A stretch of 44,192 bases of DNA from Chara braunii (lineage: Eukaryota; Streptophyta; Charophyceae; Charales; Characeae). Location of the stretch: assembly GCA_003427395.1 (NCBI GenBank), contig BFEA01000843.1, positions 340,985 through 385,176 on the forward strand, read 5' to 3'. Under the pieces are notes generated by a model. That model was not told where the DNA came from, made no database searches, and saw only the letters and a program-made list of their open reading frames with translations. The translations under genes and the position numbers were made by a program. Below, piece by piece: positions 28,322 through 38,039 of this stretch (position 1 is the stretch's first letter; every line of letters begins with the position of its first letter).

Positions 28322-28335
28322 TTCTCTCTTTCTCA
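28243..28335. repeat. (CT)n microsatellite
   Basis: About 90 bases of CT with a few TT or TTT interruptions near 28306-28334. Confidence 0.95.
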
Positions 28336-28900
28336 CGAATAGTGCTATTGGCAATCGGCATCGAGAGCAAACGACTGTTTGCCACTTCCTTAAGGTGCTC
28401 TGTCGAACACCACTAACTCCCGAATCATTTGGTGTTCATCTACTATCTGTCAACCGGAGAAGGAGGTCCTTCCAGGAAGATAAATGGTGGACACATTTGT
28501 TGCAGGGGTACAGATGGGCAACTTGCCAAATGCGGTGCACCTGGTGGGGTGTTCCGCCCGACCACAGTTGACAGGTTCAGTCCTTCAACTTGCAAGGTGT
28601 CGGGCGCCGGACCCCTGACCTTTTATGGAGAACAGGCACCACATACCCAACATGATGCCCTTTTGAATCATGAACTGTCTGTCATATCAACACTAAGCCA
28701 GTGATGTGCGTTCATGTTATCCATCTAAATGAGAGTTCACTCCGACTTGTGGTGTGTACCCCGACAACACCACAAGCAATGTCCAAGAACTGCTAACCTA
28801 CGGGATCTGGAGTTCAATTTTGTTTCTTGAGTGCGAAACTCTGCTCGAAACAGATCCAAATCCAACAGGAAGTCCCACCACAGACCATCAAACCTTCCCC

Positions 28901-29248
28901 NNNNNNNNNNNNNNNNNNNNNNNNNNNNNNNNNNNNNNNNNNNNNNNNNNNNNNNNNNNNNNNNNNNNNNNNNNNNNNNNNNNNNNNNNNNNNNNNNNNN
29001 NNNNNNNNNNNNNNNNNNNNNNNNNNNNNNNNNNNNNNNNNNNNNNNNNNNNNNNNNNNNNNNNNNNNNNNNNNNNNNNNNNNNNNNNNNNNNNNNNNNN
29101 NNNNNNNNNNNNNNNNNNNNNNNNNNNNNNNNNNNNNNNNNNNNNNNNNNNNNNNNNNNNNNNNNNNNNNNNNNNNNNNNNNNNNNNNNNNNNNNNNNNN
29201 NNNNNNNNNNNNNNNNNNNNNNNNNNNNNNNNNNNNNNNNNNNNNNNN
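28901..29248. other. 348-base assembly gap
   Basis: A run of N inside the second duplicated copy, directly before a CT/CA microsatellite. The true size is unknown. Confidence 0.97.

Positions 29249-29325
<77 letters not shown>
29249..29325. repeat. (CT)n(CA)n compound microsatellite
   Basis: CT repeats to about 29280, followed by CA repeats to about 29325. The ORFs that read Leu-Ser or Thr-His repeats here are not genes. Confidence 0.95.
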
Positions 29326-29327
<2 letters not shown>

Positions 29328-29830
29328 CCCGGAATCACATCTCGCATCAAGTTTCCCTAAGACTACTAATGACAATCCACACAGACAACCAATGACTCTT
29401 TCACACTTCTTCAAGCTGCTCGATCGCCCAACAGATCAGGAGCCAGCATCAAGGCCCCCTAACAGTGCTATTGGCAATCGACATCGACAGCGAACGACTA
29501 TTTGCCACTTCCTTAAGGTGCTCTGTCGAACACCGCTAACTCTCGAATCATTCGGTGATACTGTTCAACTACTATTTCTCAACCGGAGAAGGAGCCTCAT
29601 GTCCTTCCGGGAAGATAAATGGTGGACAAAATTGTTGCAGGGGTACTGACGGGTTGCGGGTTCAACTTGCCAAATGTTGTGCACCAGGCTGGGTTTTCCG
29701 CCCGACCACAATTGACAGGTTCAGTCCATCAACTTGCAAGGTGTCGGGCGCCGGACCCCTGACCTTTTATTGAAAATAGGCACCACATACCCAACACGAT
29801 GCCCTTTTGAATCGTATACTGTCTGTCACA

Positions 29831-30868
29831 ACAACACTAAGCTAGGACAACATTGTCAAGGTGTCATACAACGAGCCCCTGCCTTTTTTTACACTGTGTT
29901 AATTTGCATTTAATAATGACTATTCACGTATGAAGGGCTCAAAACACCCCGCCGCAACATTTGCCATGTCAACACCTCATATACTAACCATTTAAAGTGT
30001 CGCATGGTGCCCTATTGGGCCATGTACTGAGTGTTTATTCGCAGTCGAAAAAGTTCACTTTTTGACAAAAAGTTCTTTTTTTACGAAATGTGTATTTCTC
30101 AACAAAAGAGTCATGTTCCCTTACACTCACACTTGGCGCTCAGCACCCAGCCTACTCCTACACAGCTACTACAGACTACAAAAAGACAATGCAACTGTTG
30201 ACATCAGCAGCAGCCCAAAGTACTTGAAGATGCCGCCCATGCAGACCATCGCCAATACAAGGTACGTGCCCTCACATCATCATCATCATCATCATCCTTC
30301 ACCTATCCCCTGACTTCACCCACACCTGTCCTCTCTGTCACCCGAAGACCACCCCTGCGCTTCACTGTAGTCCAAGCCCACCAGCTATGGTGGTTGGGCT
30401 ATGGTGTTGCCCTCAGCAGCGCCCTCCTCCTCTGCACGACCGCACGTGCTGCACCTCGCCTCTCAGCGCTAGCAGCAGCCTACGAGCATAAGCTCTAGCA
30501 GCGCAGCCGCCCAGCATGCGAGTGCCTCAATGAGGCAGCCCGGGCCAGGCTCTTTCCTTTATGGAAAGAGTTGGCCTGCTCACGCAGCCTGGCTACCTTG
30601 GCATGGGCCCAGAAGCTTCGGGAAGGCCCCAGGAGGCTGCGTGGATGCAGCAGCTACTGGGCTGCTGGGCCTCGTTCGGTTGGGCGCCCAACTGTCTCTG
30701 TATGAGGCTGCGAATCACGGTCAGGGCCTGCATTCTTTGGAAGGCCCGGTAGGCCGTGGAAATGTCCTTGTTGCTCGGCCTGTGTTTCTTTCAACCAACT
30801 GGCGCGTCGCAACTGCCTGAACCCCAAATATGAAATTGACAGTTGAAGGCCTTTTGCAAAAAGTCAGG
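29831..30868. other. no gene recognised; (CAT)n at 30276-30297
   Basis: An AT-rich stretch, then a GC-rich stretch (30310-30830). The plus-strand ORF at 30530-30820 and minus-strand frames in the same place are Ala/Leu/Gln-rich without a recognisable family. A short hairpin-like stretch (CTCTTTCCTTTATGGAAAGAG, about 30550-30570) is visible. Nothing further is supported. Confidence 0.45.
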
Positions 30869-30939
30869 CCCGCCTTCACTTAGGGCGGACACCTCCGCCT
30901 TCACTTAGGGCGGACACCTCCGCCTTCACTTAGGGCGGG
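30869..30939 (+). repeat. three 24-bp tandem units, each self-complementary
   Basis: CCGCCTTCACTTAGGGCGG repeats three times, joined by ACACCT, at 24-bp spacing. Each unit pairs CCGCC with GGCGG. It lies just beyond the 3' end of the retroelement ORFs and may be in its untranslated tail. Confidence 0.85.
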
Positions 30940-31031
30940 TAAGGCTGCAAACAGGGCCCCATAGGCCTACCGAGGACCCTGATTCTCGCATTCCCTCCTC
31001 CTGAACTTCGTGAGTCTCCTGAAAAGTCTTC

Positions 31032-34000
31032 TTATTCTGCAGGCATCTTCCCTTTCCTTTCTTTTTCATAGCCTGCATTCATTTGAGGTGCTGTTCTCAT
31101 GAGTTCTTCTCGTGTGAACCAACGATCTTCCTTGGGATCGAGGTGATGTCTAAAGCTCACCCAATACTGCATTCTTGGTTTAGGAGGTCGCCCTCTGCCT
31201 GATGGTCGAGGAACAGGCATCATTCGATGCTGGACGATCTGGTCAATGTCCACTTCACCATCCATGGTTGGGGGCAGCATAGATCTCCGAGAGGGAAACA
31301 GATCTGTGGCAGCAAAAGGTGCCAGCTTGGAGGCATGGAAAACAAGATAAGTCCGTAGGTAAGCAGGGATGCGAATCACGTATGAAGGCCCATCAGGTTG
31401 ATCTCCTACAATATCTAAGATCTCCCAGGGACCGAAGTACTGAGGCATCAACTTTCTTGAGATTTCTATCTCTTGTCCCAGTTCAGATGATTTTACCCAG
31501 ACTTTCTCATCTACCTGAAAGTTAGAAGGCCGTCTATGTTTGTTCTCAGATGCAATCATAGCATCTTGAGACTTCTGAATGTGTTCTACGGCCTGCTGCA
31601 GCATCCTTTCATACTTGACAGCAAATTCTATGCTGCTAGGTGCTGCAGTGGGTTGTTTTTCTGGTAACAAAAAGTCAAGCGCAGATCTGGGCTTCCAACC
31701 AAGATGTAACTGGTTGGGAGTCATACTGCTGGTGTTGTGCACAATATTGTTGTACAGGCTGGCGACGAGAGGTAACTTCTCGTCCCAGTCATCCTGACTT
31801 GGCTTTATATAATGCCTAAGCAGGTGTTGCACTACCCGGTTCATCTGTTTTGCCTGACCATTTGACTCAGGGTGATTCCCTGACGTCATTTGGAGCTTTG
31901 TGCCCATTCGCTCATCAGCGGACTACCACAACTCACTTGTAAATCTTACATCCCTATCACTAATAATAAATGTAGGTAGACTGAAGTCCCTTACCCAATT
32001 ATCCATAAATAGTTTGATGACGAGGTCAGTTTTAGCGGTTTCAGGCATAGCGATTAGTCTAGCGTACTTGGTAAAACGGTCCACTATGACAAAGATGTGC
32101 CTCTTCCCTGTCCTGCTGGTCACAAGAGTATCCATGAAATCCATGGACACACTCAAACATGTTCCTTCAGGGATCGACAAGGGTTTAATTAACCCAAGCG
32201 GAGCCTGAGTCATTGGTTTATCTCTTTGACAAACCTGACAGGTTTCCACATAACGTTTCGCGTCTTCTAACATAGAAGGCCACCAAAATCTTTGCACTAA
32301 GTTTGCTGATGTCTTTCTATAGCCAAAATGACCAGTTGCATTGTGACATTCTCCTAAGAATAAACTACGCAAAGACTTGCTATTAGCAACACATAGTCTT
32401 TTATTCCCTGCCTTATCGAGGAACAACAAGTCGTCTACCATCGTAAATTCATCCAAAGTTTTCTTATCCTTTGCCTTGAATCTACGAATGATCTCTTACA
32501 TGACGGGGTCTCCCTGATAGGCTTCCACCAACGATTGAGTGAGGTCATTAGATATGCCAAACTCAGTTACTAGCGCGCCCAGATAATCTTCCCTTCTTGA
32601 TAGCGCATCAGCCACTTTGTTGTACGTACCCTTGATAGGATCAAGTTGAAAGTCATACATGTTTATCACTTGAATCTATCTCTTGAGTGCGTCCGACAAG
32701 ATTGGTTGTGTCTTGATCCAGCGCAAAGTCTCATGGTCAGATCTCACATAAAAGAACCTTCCTAGGAGGTAGTGTCTCCAATGAACTAGTGCTTGGTACA
32801 GGGCGTAGAGCTCTCTCTCATAAGTGGACTTAGCCAACTTCTGAGATGGCATCTTCTTGCTCATATACTCGATCGGTCTCAACTTGGGCCCTTCCTGTTG
32901 CGCAAGGACCGCGCCTATGCCATATTGGTTGGCGTCTGTGGTCACAACAAACGGCTTGTCAGGATCAGGAAGTTTGAGGACTTCGTAGTGCGTCAGATCA
33001 TACTTCAATTTCTTGAAGCTTGCTTCACACTCTTCAGTCCACTCCCAAGGGGTGTCAAGTCGAGTTAGATCTGTTAATGGGGAAGCTATAGTACAATAGT
33101 TCTTCACAAACGAACAATAATAGCCCGTCATCCCTAAAAACGATCTGACCTCAGTAACAGTTTGAGTTCTGGACCAGTCAAGTATGCTGGCCACTTTCAC
33201 ATCTTCCGGCCTCAATCAATCTGCTGAAATTTCATGACCCAAGTACAAGATCTTGGTGCGACCAAACTTGCATTTATCAAAGTTTACCTTGTACTGCTGC
33301 TGTCTTAGGAGGCCTAACACTGTTTTCAAGTGCTCAGCGTGCTCCTCCACAGTCCTACCAAAGATGAGAATATCGTCGAGGTACACGACGATAAACTTGT
33401 CCAAGTAGTCATGAAAGATCCTATTCATCGCGTGTTGGAACGTACCAGGCGCATTGCATAGGCCAAAAAACATCACCACAAACTCGTACAGACCGTACCT
33501 AGTCTGAAATGCGGTTTTTTGTTGCTCCTCAGGCCTAACGGCAATTTGATGGTATCCAGACTTCAGATCTATCTTTGTGAAGTACCGACATCCCTGCACT
33601 CTATCCAAGAGGTCGTCAATGCGGGGTAGGGGCTCCGTGTTCTTAACGGTGATGGCATTGAGGCCCCTATAGTCAATGCACATTCTTAATGGACCTCCCT
33701 TCTTAGGAACAAATAAGACTGGCGCACCGTAAGGGGAGGTACTAGGCCGTATTCATCCCTTCTCTGTGAGCTCCTTGAGCTGCCGGCGAAGCTCATCTAA
33801 CTCCGCAGGAGACATCCTATAGATTCGTCCTCTAGGCACCTTACTACCTGGGACAACCTCTATTGCATGGACAACCTCCCTTTCCACCACGTCTGTGGGC
33901 TCCTAAAAAAGGTCTGAATATTGAGCGACTACTTGTTCTATCTCTGGGGGTTATTTAACGGCCTCCCCTTTTTCAGAGACAAACACTAGGTACATGCCCT

Positions 34001-34215
34001 CCTCGCGATTCTGCTTGTAGCAGTTATAGAAAGACGAAGCGCACATGCAGCCGTAGTTCTCCACTAGACTGGTAGTTTTGTACTTCTGCAGCCTAACGGT
34101 CCTACCATTTGGCAACTTGTGTATCAACACCTTTCTATCCCAATCAAACTGTGGTTGCGAGTCTTCGAGGTAGTACATGCTCAGTAGCATGTCGAATGGC
34201 AGTTCGTCGCTAACC
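31032..34215 (-). pseudogene. pol: Ty3/Gypsy pol: end of protease region, RT, RNase H, integrase, chromodomain-like tail
   Basis: One frame runs through all domains: DMLLSMYYLE (34.18 kb), RT (CIDYRGLN, FTKIDLKSGYHQ, FGLCNAPGTFQ, VVYLDDIL), RNase H (TTDANQYGIGAVLA, YERELYALYQAL, VRSDHETL), and integrase zinc (HNATGH with CQVCQ). The integrase core has MDFMDTL and ISDRDVRF, and the third acidic residue is replaced: GQAKQMNR where Glu is usual. A C-terminal part (DIDQIVQHR ... QYWVSFRHH ... RWFTREEL) is chromodomain-like, placing it with chromoviruses. Seven in-frame stops interrupt it (33951, 33903, 33753, 33216, 32676, 32496, 31923). The element is dead as it stands; RT and RNase H catalytic residues are still present. 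Confidence 0.93.
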
Positions 34216-34795
34216 AGGAGATCTTGTGGATCACTTCCCCTCCTCCATAGGAGAAGGAACAGGCTACGTCCTTGACATAATCTTTTACTACCATTTGGTG
34301 CTTGTTGGCTAGCGTAGAAGCTACAGTCTTGCTAAGCCGCTGCACTTGGTCCCCTAAGCGCAGTCTATCCACGCAAGCACGACTGATGAAATTTCGTGTA
34401 GAGCCTATGTCTGCAAAGGCGCCAACCTTGCAGCCACCTACATCTACTTCTACCACGAAATGTTCACCCTTTGGACCTTTGCTGATCATCGCCCAAGAGT
34501 CCCTAGGGTCCTTCCTTGACCACTCAGTCTCTAACTCTTCTAGGGCCTCAGACACATCTCTCGAACAGAGTGTCGGTGGGTCTGAATGTGTCTGCGGGGC
34601 GATATGTGGGTCACTAGCCTTGGCGAACGTCTGAAGTGGCAACGTTACCACTTCAGCGCGAGTAAGAGCGGCTAACACTCCTACTGNCCCGAGGTGTTTC
34701 CCTGTGAGCTGCTTGCAGAAACACTTCCAGGGTTCGACGATAAACCCACCCCCGTTGGTGAGGTTACCTTCGTGGTGATCTTCTTGCCGCGGCAA
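34181..34795 (-). pseudogene. Ty3/Gypsy aspartic protease region
   Basis: The open frame contains FVVEVDVGGCKVGAFADIGS and TRNFISRACVDRLRLG. This is the retropepsin flap and active-site region, with DIGS in place of the canonical D(S/T)G(A/S), an unusual active site. The frame then shifts near 34215: HKISW ends this ORF's similarity, and the pol frame resumes with VSDELPFDMLLSMYYL. It overlaps the end of gag in another frame; an N at 34687 makes the gag/protease junction uncertain. Confidence 0.8.
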
Positions 34796-36486
34796 GTCCT
34801 GGACGTGTGGTCATAGTTGCCACAGTTCATGCATGTACCCCTAGCAACGCGGTCACGCCACACCTCGTATTCTAAACCAATCTTCACCCATGCGGGTGTT
34901 CCTTGGTCGCCCTGACCCGTGGACCATACTACCTTCTTCTTCCCGCTCCCCCTTGCCTTTTCCTTGATGAATGCCACAACTCCACCATCTGAAGTCTCAC
35001 CACCCCCATCGTGCTCTGTGAACTCCCCAAGATCTGAGTAGTCGTCAATCTCCGTCATTTGACCATCGTGGTCAACGAACATTAACTGACCCTTTTTCTT
35101 CCAATCTTGGGGCAGTCTCTTCCTACCATCGTTGGGTGCCTGATGTGCAGATCCTAGCTTTGCCTCGATGTCCAGGGCTTTCTTACTGAAAGAAGCGAAG
35201 GTGTGCTGTTCAACATAGGCTTCATCAACCAGCTTGGTCCTTTCCTCTGAAGGTAGGCACCTTAGGTAATCGGTTAGGAGAACCTGCTGGTCAAAACGCA
35301 CACCAGGTACCACGATTAATCGTTCTACGGCGTCCGTTAGCTCTCTAACATTCTTGAACCTTCGGGAACAAAGACTTTTGATAGCGTCAGTGGCCTTCTG
35401 AGCCCCTTGTGGGTCATGCCACCTGTTGTACACGGACCGTATGAACTCTTCCAATGTCTGGGATTGTGCCCAGGCATCGAAGTTTTGACTGTAGCCCTGT
35501 TGTTGCACTAAGCCATTTAACCAGCGGGTTGTCGATCCTTCTAAAAAGTAGGCAGCCACTACAACTTCTTGCTCTGACCTTGTGAGCTTATGCCTCACAT
35601 AAGTAAGCACAATTCTCACCCAAATATCCAAGTCTTCCTCCTTCTTCTTACCGCCAGAGAATGGCTTAAGACTCATCAAAGCTATCTTGGGCATCCACTG
35701 CATAGGCTGCATGGGCCCAGGTGCTTGCTGCAGCAGCTGCATAGCCACTGAAACAGGCTGTTGCATACTAACCTGAGCCTGGCTGGACAGTGGGACTGTA
35801 GTGACCACTGTTGTAGATGGTACGACTGAGACTGAATGAACCGGACCACTAGTTGCTACTAAACCACCCGGGGAGGGCATGCCAAACATGGGACAAAAAG
35901 TTTGCCCTGTGCGTTGCGGCATCGATGATGGACCCGCAGCTGCAAGGGGAACTACCGCAAATTGTGGCGGCCTCACCATAGTGCAAGGGCCCCGAAGTTC
36001 AGCCAGAATTTGTTTCTGGTCTGTTACCAAATCAGCCAACAATTCCTGCTGAACGCTTTGTGCTTCCGCCACTGAAAGTAAGGCGCCTCGCAGCACACAG
36101 ACAACAGGGTCTAATGTTGACTCATCTAGTCTTTCCAGTCTGCCTAGCTCATGAGCTCTACTCTCTAGTCTAGCCTTTCTTTGCATAGCTTTCCTTCTCC
36201 TCTCTACTACATTGTCCATCTCTTGCTGTAACTCATCCTGAAGTTCTTCTGCCTGCCGGACTGTGTATACACCCGTACCAATACGGCCCGTCTGTACGGC
36301 TGTACGTCCGTACGTACGGGCCCCCCGGTGCCCGTACGGCCCGTACGTACGGACTTTGGGCCCTCCGTTGTCGGCGCGAATACCCTTACAAGGGTATCCG
36401 CCCTGGTTTTTGCAAATAACAGAAAAATGAGTTTGGTTTAAAGTTAAGTATACCGCGTGAGGCGCAACTGCGTCTATGAGATACAA
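34681..36486 (-). CDS. gag: Ty3/Gypsy gag-like protein with CCHC zinc knuckle
   Basis: The ~600-codon frame is open. After an unusual N-terminus it has a basic coiled-coil (EELQDELQQEMDNVVERRRK), a Pro/Gln/Val-rich linker, and a capsid-like retrotransposon gag region (LKPFSGGKKKEEDLDIWV ... AAYFLEGSTTRWLNG ... FIRSVYNRWHDP). It ends with a CCHC knuckle, CMNCGNYDHTSRTC (CX2CX4HX4C). It lies directly upstream of the protease on the same strand. The first ~60 codons run through a CGTACGG palindrome region and may not be translated; the CGTACGG-free MDNVVERRR Met is an alternative start. Confidence 0.85.
   Translation of the reverse strand: MYLIDAVAPHAVYLTLNQTHFSVICKNQGGYPCKGIRADNGGPKVRTYGPYGHRGARTYGRTAVQTGRIGTGVYTVRQAEELQDELQQEMDNVVERRRKAMQRKARLESRAHELGRLERLDESTLDPVVCVLRGALLSVAEAQSVQQELLADLVTDQKQILAELRGPCTMVRPPQFAVVPLAAAGPSSMPQRTGQTFCPMFGMPSPGGLVATSGPVHSVSVVPSTTVVTTVPLSSQAQVSMQQPVSVAMQLLQQAPGPMQPMQWMPKIALMSLKPFSGGKKKEEDLDIWVRIVLTYVRHKLTRSEQEVVVAAYFLEGSTTRWLNGLVQQQGYSQNFDAWAQSQTLEEFIRSVYNRWHDPQGAQKATDAIKSLCSRRFKNVRELTDAVERLIVVPGVRFDQQVLLTDYLRCLPSEERTKLVDEAYVEQHTFASFSKKALDIEAKLGSAHQAPNDGRKRLPQDWKKKGQLMFVDHDGQMTEIDDYSDLGEFTEHDGGGETSDGGVVAFIKEKARGSGKKKVVWSTGQGDQGTPAWVKIGLEYEVWRDRVARGTCMNCGNYDHTSRTCRGKKITTKVTSPTGVGLSSNPGSVSASSSQGNTSXQ
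36284..36352. repeat. GTACG-rich palindromic repeats
   Basis: CGTACGTACGG and CCGTACGGCCCGTACG occur repeatedly and in inverted orientation within about 70 bases in the 5' part of the gag ORF. The block can fold on itself. In translation it gives a TYGPYG / RTYGRT periodicity unlike the rest of gag. Confidence 0.8.
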
Positions 36487-37481
36487 TGGCCGGATGGTTG
36501 TCTAGAACAAAGAGTGTGTGGGCGGGCAGGTTTGAGGCGCGCGTGATTCCGTTTTTGTTGTTGATTATAAAGCCGGCGCGGGCGCCAGACGGTTCGCTTC
36601 TATCTTTATTTTTATTTTATTTTATTTTTTATCCTTGATTAGACTAGGATTTAAGGATATCTTTCTTCTGCTGGTACGTTTGATTGAGTTATGCGTGCGT
36701 ACGGAGGACGACCCCGACGACGACGACGAAGGTGACAGTGTGACTGCGGTAGGTTTTGGCACGTGGAGTGGCGTAAGTGGCGTTCGAGGTACAGCTTGGT
36801 AAGTCGGCGCAGACGCTGGGCGGTTGCGCGCACGGCTGTAGGCAGGGGAGGGGCTCATGCCAATTTCCCTGGCCCTGAGCGCAGCGCCGCACCGCCTTAT
36901 ATGGCGCTCCGCGGGTGTTGGTCTTAGGCTTGGGCTTAGCCCTATAGGTTATGATATTGGGTTGGTGTGGTGGAGGTTCAAGGATCAAGGCCGGCGGGTG
37001 TTGGCGCGGCAGCAGTGGAGCGGCATGGAGCGAAACCTAAGGGGTTGCGGGCCCTGTGGGGCTATCCCCCTTGGTTTTGTTTACGGGCGCAGCGGCGGGC
37101 CCAATCCGCGAGGTGGCAAGGTGCCAGCAGCCCCGCGGTTCCCCGACGTTTACACTTAGTTTATTTTATTTCCCTTTTGTTTACTGTTTTTGGTTCCTTT
37201 GTTATTGCGTCCCGTTTTGGGATGCGAGACTGCGATAGGAGTGCGTGAGGGTGTGTTGTATTTGCGGGGTCGCCTGGAGTGCAATTACAAACGGTTTTCG
37301 TAGCTACGCCCTAGCCGCGCCCGACACCGTTTTGCCTAGGGCGCGGCGCCGTGGGTGTGGCAGGCACCCAAGAGCATAGCTCGGTGGGTACACCCCTGAA
37401 CTGTTGGAATGCGGGCCAGTGTCGGACTCAGAGGGGCTGGGTGATTTCTCCAAGGAGCCGCGGGGCGCCACACCGGTCGGA
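36487..37481. other. retroelement 5' flank; no gene or LTR recognised
   Basis: On the minus strand TGGCGCCCGCGCCGG (about 36569-36583) resembles plant primer-binding sites of the TGGCGCCGTTGCCGG type, but no LTR ending in CA adjoins it. A T-rich/TTTTA run lies at 36606-36635. The rest (36700-37340) is GC-rich, with short low-complexity ORFs only. No sequence shared with the left flank of the retroelement was found. Confidence 0.4.
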
Positions 37482-37556
37482 GTCCTTTGGGACATCCCTT
37501 AGAATTGGTACGATACAGAAAAGATTAGCACGGTCCCAGCGTGGGGGCGGCCCGTA
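37482..37556 (+). ncRNA. U6 snRNA-like sequence (probable pseudogene or U6-derived element)
   Basis: The order GTCCTTTGGGACATCC, AGAATTGG, ACGATACAGAAAAGATTAGC, ACGGTCCC follows the plant U6 consensus (5' stem, AAATTGG, ACGATACAGAGAAGATTAGCA, TGGCCCC). I count roughly 80% agreement over the first ~55 bases. The invariant ACAGAGA box reads ACAGAAA here; the AGC triad is kept. After about 37535 it diverges (GCGTGGGGGCGG). No T-run terminator follows, and no TATA box or upstream sequence element was seen. It therefore looks like a retrocopy, or a U6 part captured by another transcript, rather than a working gene. Confidence 0.7.
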
Positions 37557-38039
37557 TAAGAGGAAGGAGGCCCGACGGCCGAGCGCTTCTGCTCAGCGGT
37601 CGGTAGCCGTCGGGCTGCGCAGTTCGGGGAGCCAACATCGGTCGTGGTAGCGGGTGATCAGACAAGGGGAAAAAGCAAGGCGGGGCAGGGCGCAGCGGTG
37701 AGAGGATGAGCCAAAGAGGAGATGGACCTGGCGCGAAGGGTACATCCGAGGATTGGCACGGCGGATTGGAGCATCGCGGGTGAGGCAGCGTGATAGTGAC
37801 CAAGGCAGTGAGGCACAACGCTGCAACGGAGTAGGGGGCGACGGGTGCTGAGGGAGACAGCGGAGAAGAGGACGCACCCGGACGGATAGCCGCCATAGGT
37901 GCATGCGGGGTAGAGGGAGGCTGGTGATGGCGGATAGGCAGGTGAGGCGCAGCGGGAGCGGGGCTGCTTGCACGATACTGGGTGAAAACGGGCTGGGGGA
38001 GATTGTAGTAGGGGGGTTTTAGGTGTGGCGAGTAAGATG
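37557..38039. other. purine-rich region downstream of the U6-like sequence
   Basis: GC- and G-rich text without repeats I could define. A minus-strand ORF of 333 codons (to 38526) crosses it and the repeat array; its product is Ser/Pro/Leu-rich and periodic with the array, so it is not called as a gene. Confidence 0.5.

Larger units (their letters stand above)
27938..28690 (+). repeat. segmental duplication, copy 1 (second copy 28706-29830)
   Basis: The dyad module (27938-28010), AATGTCCAAGAACTGATAAC, the CTCTGCTCGAAATAGATCC text, a CT tract, and then GTGCTATTGGCAATCG, TTTGCCACTTCCTTAAGGTG and GGTGTCGGGCGCCGGACCCC occur in the same order in both copies. The copies are diverged. The terminal inverted match (28177-28225) is present only in the first copy as far as the gap allows seeing. 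Confidence 0.8.
28706..29830 (+). repeat. segmental duplication, copy 2 (with gap)
   Basis: Same order of segments as 27938-28690: dyad-like module, AATGTCCAAGAACTGCTAAC, CTCTGCTCGAAACAGATCC, gap, CT/CA tracts, an insert at 29326-29460, then GTGCTATTGGCAATCGACAT through to GGTGTCGGGCGCCGGACCCC. Confidence 0.8.

Noticed and set aside
28754-29649. Long ORFs through the N gap with Leu-Ser and Thr-His repeats
   Set aside because: They consist of the gap and the CT/CA microsatellite.
30530-30820. 96-codon plus-strand ORF
   Set aside because: Ala/Leu/Gly-rich with no family signal; competing frames on the minus strand are equally open.
37365-37440. tRNA gene (A-box-like TAGCTCGGTGGG)
   Set aside because: No acceptable B box, cloverleaf or acceptor stem could be drawn from the following bases.
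29831-37480. LTR pair of the Ty3/Gypsy element
   Set aside because: I compared the two flanks by eye and found no shared sequence; a weak primer-binding-site candidate near 36575 has no adjoining LTR end.
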